Origin: Heliopora coerulea
Taxonomy: Eukaryota > Cnidaria > Anthozoa > Scleralcyonacea > Helioporidae
Length of the DNA: 64,000 nt
Direction of reading: 5' to 3'
Assembly (NCBI GenBank): GCA_030142905.1
Contig: JASJOG010000105.1
Span: 1 to 64,000 of the forward strand
The notes below the pieces were generated by a model. It was not told the origin of the DNA. It did no database searches and saw nothing but the letters and a program-made list of their open reading frames with translations. The position numbers and the translations under genes are program-made. This document shows positions 59,662-64,000 of this stretch, piece by piece. Numbering within the stretch: position 1 is the stretch's first letter; the number at the start of each line of letters is the position of its first letter.

Positions 59662-59919
59662 TCACAGGTCTTTTATGAAAACTTGTTCACTTCGCTCACT
59701 ATGTACAGAAGGTTTTTGAGGTTTATCATTTAATTTTTCTAATTTTTTCAATTCTATGTTGTGTTGTTTTTTCACAGGGGATGTTTCGCGGGTCTTTGAC
59801 CCATAATAATTTAAATTTTTATTAATTCCAAAAACCATATTTTTATCAGAAACTTTTAATTTATTATTATAACCATCAATAGGATTTTTAAAATAATTAA
59901 ACTGCTCGGAATTAGCCAT
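59662..59919 (-). CDS. Hypothetical Polinton protein, hydrophilic
   Basis: 85 residues, ATG at 59919, without the AAATAAATG motif of its neighbours. Mostly hydrophilic and basic, with no recognised domain. Its start overlaps the end of the frame 59856-60149 by 64 bp. A small GC hairpin (GGGTC-TTT-GACCC, 59790-59802) lies inside it. The C-terminal end runs into a short transmembrane frame, so its present stop may be the result of a frameshift. Function unknown. Confidence 0.45.
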   Translation of the reverse strand: MANSEQFNYFKNPIDGYNNKLKVSDKNMVFGINKNLNYYGSKTRETSPVKKQHNIELKKLEKLNDKPQKPSVHSERSEQVFIKDL

Positions 59920-61110
59920 AAAGTTGGACTTATAGCAGTATTTAAAACTACATTAGTTGATGAAACTGCTTGATTCATATTATTAATCCATGTTGTTGTA
60001 TCATAATTTATTATAGAATCTTCAACAAATTGTCTAAAAACTTTTTGTGTTTCTAATGCTGAAGCTCTTGGCCCAAAAATACTTTGTCTAGTTCTAGCTT
60101 GTGCTCCAAGGATTGAATAAATATATGCTTCAATGCTGTGATTTAGCAATTCTGTGCCACTTTTTGTAAGCCCATTTGATATTTTGGCACAAATTTTTTA
60201 TAATCATTTTGTGTGTCTCTAATTTGTCCTGGACCGTGTTTATATCTTTCCCATGGTCTTATTCCAACAACGTCTTGTCCTAAATGTTCATTTTTATATT
60301 TTAAAATTTCTTGCCATGTGCATTTTGGATAGTGATCTTTTAAAAAACCAGCATTAAATTTATAAAAGGTTTTATCATCACCATTTCTCAATTGCCACAT
60401 AATTCTTCTAACTGCAAAATATAGATGAAATCTCATAAATGATGTAATTTGTTTTGGCACATCTGAACTAAATAATAAATGTTGTATTGAAATTCCACAT
60501 CCATAAGTTGCAATCCATGTTCCTATAATGCTTTGAAAATATAGCTCATTAAGTGACCATTTTGCATTATCATCTGTAGTTATACCACGTGGCGAATTTA
60601 ATACAGGTAAATTGCTTTGAAAATAATCTGTATTGTTTACATAAATCCTAAACTGATTTATAGGATAATTTAAGACATATTCTATTGGAAAATTATCCCA
60701 ATAAAAGATTTTCCGGTAAAATCAACATGTCTTTTACCTTTTGGTAATTCTTCCACAGTTCCTCCGATTTTCCAAATTTTTGGAAAGTGGGCGGAACGCC
60801 CACTGTCGCTGTGTTCAATAGGTTTATTAATAAATAGATATTTGGTTGCATTTGGATCGCTTTTAAATGCATCACTTTCAATATCAGTTTGAATATATTT
60901 ATTATTTATAAAATAAATTTTTGCACCATTAAAACTTCCGTCTTTTGTATAATCTTGTACAAATTCAAATTTTGATAAATCTGCATAAGGATATTTTTTT
61001 AAAAAATTTTCTTTTAATTTTTTATCTACAATTGCTTGTTCTTTCATAACAAAATCATAATATTTTCCATAAAATTTTTTTGAAGCTTCTTCCTCCATTT
61101 TTTGATTCAT
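59856..61110 (-). pseudogene. Broken Polinton gene in three reading frames (function unknown, possibly structural)
   Basis: Three overlapping minus-strand frames follow each other: 60682-61110 (142 residues, ATG at 61110), 60143-60721 (open without ATG, ~192 codons) and 59856-60149 (open without ATG). The overlaps at about 60,682-60,721 and 60,143-60,149 and the lack of start codons indicate one original gene with two frameshifts. The first part is charged (KKFYGKYYDFVMKEQ). The middle is rich in aromatics with GIRPWERYKHGPGQ. The last part has ILGAQARTRQSIFGPRAS. No catalytic motif is seen. Position beside the integrase and its size are compatible with a capsid-related protein, but I cannot assign it. 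Confidence 0.5.
60787..60803. other. GC-rich 7-bp palindromic hairpin inside the gene
   Basis: GTGGGCG-GAA-CGCCCAC, a perfect 7-bp hairpin with a 3-nt loop in otherwise AT-rich coding sequence. Smaller GC hairpins of the same style occur at 59790-59802 (GGGTC-TTT-GACCC) and near 55620 (GACC-TTCG-GTC). Confidence 0.6.
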
Positions 61111-61138
61111 TGTTTATTTTTACAATATTAAAAAATAA
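61111..61138. promoter_or_regulatory. Divergent 28-bp intergenic region with start-proximal motif
   Basis: The only divergent gene pair of the element (broken gene to the left, integrase to the right) is separated by 28 bp of A/T-rich sequence. The integrase side carries the exact motif AAATAAATG (61133-61141) over its start codon. The left side has the variant AAATAAACAATG. Both promoters must lie in or overlap these bases. Confidence 0.45.
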
Positions 61139-61609
61139 ATGAACAAAGTTAGCGACAAAGAAGTTGTTATTGAACAAGAATTGAGAGACATTTACTACAA
61201 CTCAGAAACAGGTTATCAATCTGCAGAAAGACTTTATCAAAAAGCAAAAGAAAAGGGATTATACGTTAGTAGAAAAATTGTGCAAGACTGGTTAAAAACA
61301 CAAGATACTTTTACAAGATACAAACCAATTGTTAGAAGGCATAAATTCCAAAGAACATTTGTCAAAGATTTAGCTGATCAAATACAAATGGATTTGGTTG
61401 ATATGGGAAAATATAAAAACCAGAACAAAGGATATTATTGGATACTGACAGCTGTTGAAATTTTAAGTAGATATGCATTCGCTATTCCTGTTTACAGAAA
61501 AGATACTAAAAACATAACAAAAGCTGTGGATGAATTATTGAAACAATTTAAAGAAAGATTTGGTAAATACCCAAAAGTCTCTCAATTTGATGAAGGAAAA
61601 GAATTTTGA
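61139..61609 (+). pseudogene. Polinton integrase, N-terminal part, interrupted by insertion 2
   Basis: 156 residues from ATG 61139 (AAATAAATG). Residues ~13-60 form a helical DNA-binding region (SAERLYQKAKEKG, VQDWLKTQDTFTRYKP) typical of Polinton integrases. The retroviral integrase core starts near 78. The first catalytic Asp is D85 (QIQMDLVDMG) and the second D151 (SQFDEGKEF). The frame then hits TGA created by family B insertion 2, five residues after the second Asp. The third catalytic residue and the C-terminal domains lie beyond the insert, at 63170-63824. The enzyme would integrate element ends into host DNA; this copy cannot. Confidence 0.8.
61597..61607. repeat. Target-site duplication, left copy (insert 2)
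   Basis: AAAAGAATTTT, repeated exactly at 63170-63180. One more base (G) also matches on the 5' side, so the duplication is 11 or 12 bp. It is integrase coding sequence (codons for K-E-F), which proves the direction of insertion. Confidence 0.88.
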
Positions 61610-61656
61610 AGCAGATGAACGATCTTCAAGCTCGATACTCAGAAAATGATATCTGA

Positions 61657-61728
61657 GCCCCAGACGGGGATCGAACCCGCAACCTTCTGATGACCGGTTA
61701 GACGCTCTAACCATTGAGCTACCGAGAC
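61657..61728 (-). tRNA. Family B tRNA-like module in insertion 2, minus arm
   Basis: Consensus 72-nt module, the only one in the minus arm of this insertion. Confidence 0.5.
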
Positions 61729-62044
61729 TGAGATGGCGAGCTAAGTTGCAAATTCGATATATATATGTGCGACCTAAGCGGAAGCCACTATATATTGATA
61801 ATGATTGAAGCAGTTGATGTTTAGGAAACATGAGAGCTTGGATATATTGAAGTAGATGAACGATCTTCAAGCTCGATACTCAGCTCGATATCTACTTCAA
61901 TATTCAAGCTCGATATCTACTTCAATATATCAAAGCTCTCATGTTTCCTAAACATCAAACTGCTTCAATCATTATCAATATATAGTGGCTTCCGCTTAGG
62001 TCGCACATATATATATCGAATTTGCAACTTAGCTCGCCATCTCA

Positions 62045-62116
62045 GTCTCGGTAGCTCAATGGTTAGAGCGTCTAACCGGTCATCAGAAGGTTGCGGGTTC
62101 GATCCCCGTCTGGGGC
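62045..62116 (+). tRNA. Family B tRNA-like module in insertion 2, plus copy 1
   Basis: Consensus module. The following stem-loop has one change (CTTAGA for CTCAGA). Confidence 0.5.
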
Positions 62117-62286
62117 TTAGATATCATTTTCTGAGTATCGAGCTTGAAGATCGTTCATCTACTTCAATATATCCCAAGCTCTCATGTTTCCTAAACATCA
62201 ACTGCTTCAATCATTATCAATATATAGTGGCTTCCGCTTAGGTCGCACATATATATATCGAATTTGCAACTTAGCTTGCCATCTCA

Positions 62287-62358
62287 GTCTCGGTAGCTCA
62301 ATGGTTAGAGCGTCTAACCGGTCATCAGAAGGTTGCGGGTTCGATCCCCGTCTGGGGC
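62287..62358 (+). tRNA. Family B tRNA-like module in insertion 2, plus copy 2
   Basis: Consensus module with intact 3' stem-loop and TATATATA upstream. Confidence 0.5.
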
Positions 62359-62527
62359 TCAGATATCATTTTCTGAGTATCGAGCTTGAAGATCGTTCAT
62401 CTACTTCAATATATCCAAGCTCTCATGTTTCCTAAACATCAACTGCTTCAATCATTATCAATATATAGTGGCTTCCGCTTAGGTCGCACATATATATATC
62501 GAATTTGCAACTTAGCTCGCCATCTCA

Positions 62528-62599
62528 GTCTCGGTAGCTCAATGGTTAGAGCGTCTAACCGGTCATCAGAAGGTTGCGGGTTCGATCCCCGTCTGGGGC
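62528..62599 (+). tRNA. Family B tRNA-like module in insertion 2, plus copy 3
   Basis: Consensus module, same as copy 2. Confidence 0.5.
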
Positions 62600-62769
62600 T
62601 CAGATATCATTTTCTGAGTATCGAGCTTGAAGATCGTTCATCTACTTCAATATATCCCAAGCTCTCATGTTTCCTAAACATCAACTGCTTCAATCATTAT
62701 CAATATATAGTGGCTTCCGCTTAGGTCGCACATATATATATCGAATTTGCAACTTAGCTCGCCATCTCA

Positions 62770-62841
62770 GTCTCGGTAGCTCAATGGTTAGAGCGTCTAA
62801 CCGGTCATCAGAAGGTTGCGGGTTCGATCCCCGTCTGGGGC
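62770..62841 (+). tRNA. Family B tRNA-like module in insertion 2, plus copy 4
   Basis: Consensus module, same as copy 2. Confidence 0.5.
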
Positions 62842-63010
62842 TCAGATATCATTTTCTGAGTATCGAGCTTGAAGATCGTTCATCTACTTCAATATATCCA
62901 AGCTCTCATGTTTCCTAAACATCAACTGCTTCAATCATTATCAATATATAGTGGCTTCCGCTTAGGCCGCACATATATTCATCGAATTTGCAACTTAGCT
63001 CGCCATCTCA

Positions 63011-63082
63011 GTCTCGGTAGCTCAATGGTTAGAGCGTCTAACCGGTCATCAGAAGGTTGCGGGTTCGATCCCCGTCTGGGGC
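63011..63082 (+). tRNA. Family B tRNA-like module in insertion 2, plus copy 5
   Basis: Consensus module. Upstream TA run altered to ATATATTCATCG, and the 3' loop reads TATCACTT, which loses the T4 run. Confidence 0.48.
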
Positions 63083-63169
63083 TCAGATATCACTTTCTGA
63101 GTATCGAGCTTGAAGATCGTTCATCTACTTCAATATATCCAAGCTCTCATGTTTCCTAAACATCAACTG

Positions 63170-63180
63170 AAAAGAATTTT
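63170..63180. repeat. Target-site duplication, right copy (insert 2)
   Basis: AAAAGAATTTT, identical to 61597-61607. The integrase reading frame resumes in the correct phase directly after it. Confidence 0.88.
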
Positions 63181-63824
63181 ACAATGTAGGTGTAAAAGAA
63201 CTATTGAAAAAACATAATGTTGAATATTTTTCTACAAACTCTGATAGAAAAGCAGCTATAGTTGAAAGATTTAACAGAACTCTAAAAACATCCATGTGGA
63301 AATATTTCTATAGCAAGGGAACTTATAATTGGATTAACCACGTAGATGAACTTGTAGATAATTATAACCATACTAAACACAGTAGTATATTAATGAAACC
63401 TGCTGATGTGAACAAGTCTAACAAAGACCAAGTGTGGATTACACTATATGGTTATCCATTAGGAGATTTACCTTTACCTAAATTCAGAATTGGTGATACT
63501 GTTAGAATTCCTAAATATAAGAATATCTTTACTAAAGGTTATGAAGCTAATTTTACAGAAGAAATTTTTAAAATTGTAAAAGTATTTAGAGGTGATCCAA
63601 ACATGTATGAAATAGAAGATCATGAGGGAGAACCAATTATTGGAAAATTTTATGAACAGGAATTATCTGCTGTGGATAAAAAAGATGATATATATAGAGT
63701 TGAGAAAATATTAAAAAAGAAAAAAGTCAACGGAAAAAATATGGTGTTGGTAAAGTGGTTAGGCTATGACAATAAACATAATTGTTGGTTACCAGAAAAA
63801 AATATTCAAAACATCGAAGCGTAG
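63170..63824 (+). pseudogene. Polinton integrase, C-terminal part with chromodomain
   Basis: Continues the integrase frame after the insertion; no proper start codon of its own (the first candidate is a TTG at 63204). The third catalytic acidic residue is the Glu of AAIVERFNRTLK, followed by the typical NHVDELVDNYNHTKHSSI region of integrase cores. A basic beta-barrel-like segment follows (FRIGDTVRIPKYK). The last ~46 residues are a chromodomain (IYRVEKILKKKK, VKWLGY, CWLPEKNI), which in other elements steers integration towards marked chromatin. The stop is at 63822-63824. Confidence 0.8.
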
Positions 63825-63869
63825 CGTCAGCAAAGCAGTCGTGATAAATTAAATAAAATAAATAAATAA

Positions 63870-64000
63870 ATGTCAGAAGGTTTTGATGATATTGAAATGA
63901 GAAATAGAAACATGGAAGAAGAAGAAGAAGAAGAAGAAGAAGAAGAAGAAGGGGAAACACGTTTTGGTGGGGATGACCTACGGGCCGCAAGCGGTGAAGA
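63870..64000 (+). CDS. Start of an acidic Polinton protein, cut by the window end
   Basis: ATG at 63870 in the motif AAATAAATG (63864-63872), 45 bp after the integrase stop. The 43 visible codons begin MSEGFDDIEMRNRN and run into twelve consecutive Glu codons (GAA repeat, 63915-63950), then GETRFGGDD. Open to the window edge. The Glu run is a pure GAA microsatellite and may be an expansion. Family not assigned. Confidence 0.55.
   Translation, partial: MSEGFDDIEMRNRNMEEEEEEEEEEEEGETRFGGDDLRAASGE
63915..63950 (+). repeat. (GAA)12 microsatellite in coding sequence
   Basis: Twelve uninterrupted GAA triplets coding for Glu, near the start of the acidic protein. Confidence 0.9.

Larger units (their letters stand above)
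61608..63169. mobile_element. Family B fold-back insertion 2 in the integrase gene
   Basis: 1562 bp flanked by AAAAGAATTTT. Begins GAAGCAGATGAACGATC (compare GAAGTAAATGAACGATC of insertion 1). It holds one minus-strand unit, a scrambled switch at about 61880-61925 (CTCAGCTCGATATCTACTTC and a second partial copy), then five plus-strand units ending CATCAACTG. Every unit carries the same one-base deletion (CATCAACTGC instead of CATCAAACTGC of the long arrays), including the minus one, so the insert grew from one founder. No protein is encoded. Confidence 0.85.
54901..64000. mobile_element. Polinton/Maverick-type element, partial and decayed
   Basis: An AT-rich block of tightly packed short genes, mostly on the minus strand, with a plus-strand retrovirus-like integrase carrying a chromodomain. 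That combination is the mark of Polintons. Also present are a candidate jelly-roll minor capsid protein, fibre-like proteins and several small membrane proteins. DNA polymerase B, packaging ATPase, protease and a recognisable complete major capsid gene are not in the window, nor are the terminal inverted repeats. The left side is cut by the family B array. Several genes have frameshifts and the integrase is split by an insertion, so this copy cannot be autonomous. Confidence 0.8.

Noticed and set aside
59460..59678. Plus-strand 72-residue hydrophobic frame in the Polinton
   Set aside because: Antisense to a minus-strand gene start and a transmembrane frame; no start motif. Considered a shadow.
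18055..63159. Recurring frames with SSMVRASNRSSEGCGFDPR in family B
   Set aside because: Translation of the tRNA-like module and spacer; length depends only on where a unit has a point mutation.
63727..63990. Minus-strand 87-residue frame with a Leu run at the window end
   Set aside because: It is the complement of the GAA repeat and the chromodomain coding sequence.

Overview
The window is non-standard eukaryotic DNA, almost all of it satellite or transposon. TTAGGG tracts and a Polinton/Maverick-type element with a chromodomain integrase make an animal with TTAGGG telomeres (not an arthropod) the best guess. No host gene is visible, so I cannot name the species; protists also carry Polintons.

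Layout. (1) 1-6231: a ~252-bp tandem repeat (family A) with a tRNA-like module on the minus strand. In eight places the 5' half of that module is replaced by a (TTAGGG)n tract, always at the same position in the unit. (2) 6232-17529: a ~380-bp non-coding satellite (family C) arranged as a giant imperfect inverted repeat that switches orientation near 11080. Its left arm carries a 991-bp insertion of family B flanked by an exact 11-bp duplication. (3) 17530-42335: about 100 head-to-tail copies of a ~243-bp tRNA-like unit (family B) on the plus strand, with higher-order duplications. (4) 42336-43108: two diverged family C-like units. (5) 43109-54900: family B again, about 27 minus-strand units and then about 22 plus-strand units. 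(6) 54901-64000: part of a decayed Polinton/Maverick. It has small membrane proteins, two fibre-like proteins with tail-fibre-type repeats, a candidate minor capsid protein, a broken gene of unknown function, and a DDE integrase with a C-terminal chromodomain. A second family B insertion (61608-63169, 11-bp duplication) splits the integrase inside its catalytic core.

How it fits together. Family B behaves as a mobile fold-back element. At three places a minus-strand arm is followed by a plus-strand arm, and two of these are bounded by 11-bp target-site duplications with matching left ends. Each unit has the parts of an RNA polymerase III gene: a TATA run about 30 bp upstream, box A, box B, and a 3' stem-loop with a T run. 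Family A has the same plan with different sequence, and both families share an odd anticodon loop (C32-C33-GGT). The Polinton genes are packed tightly and eight of their start codons sit in an exact AAATAAATG motif. Frameshifts and insertions show this copy is dead.
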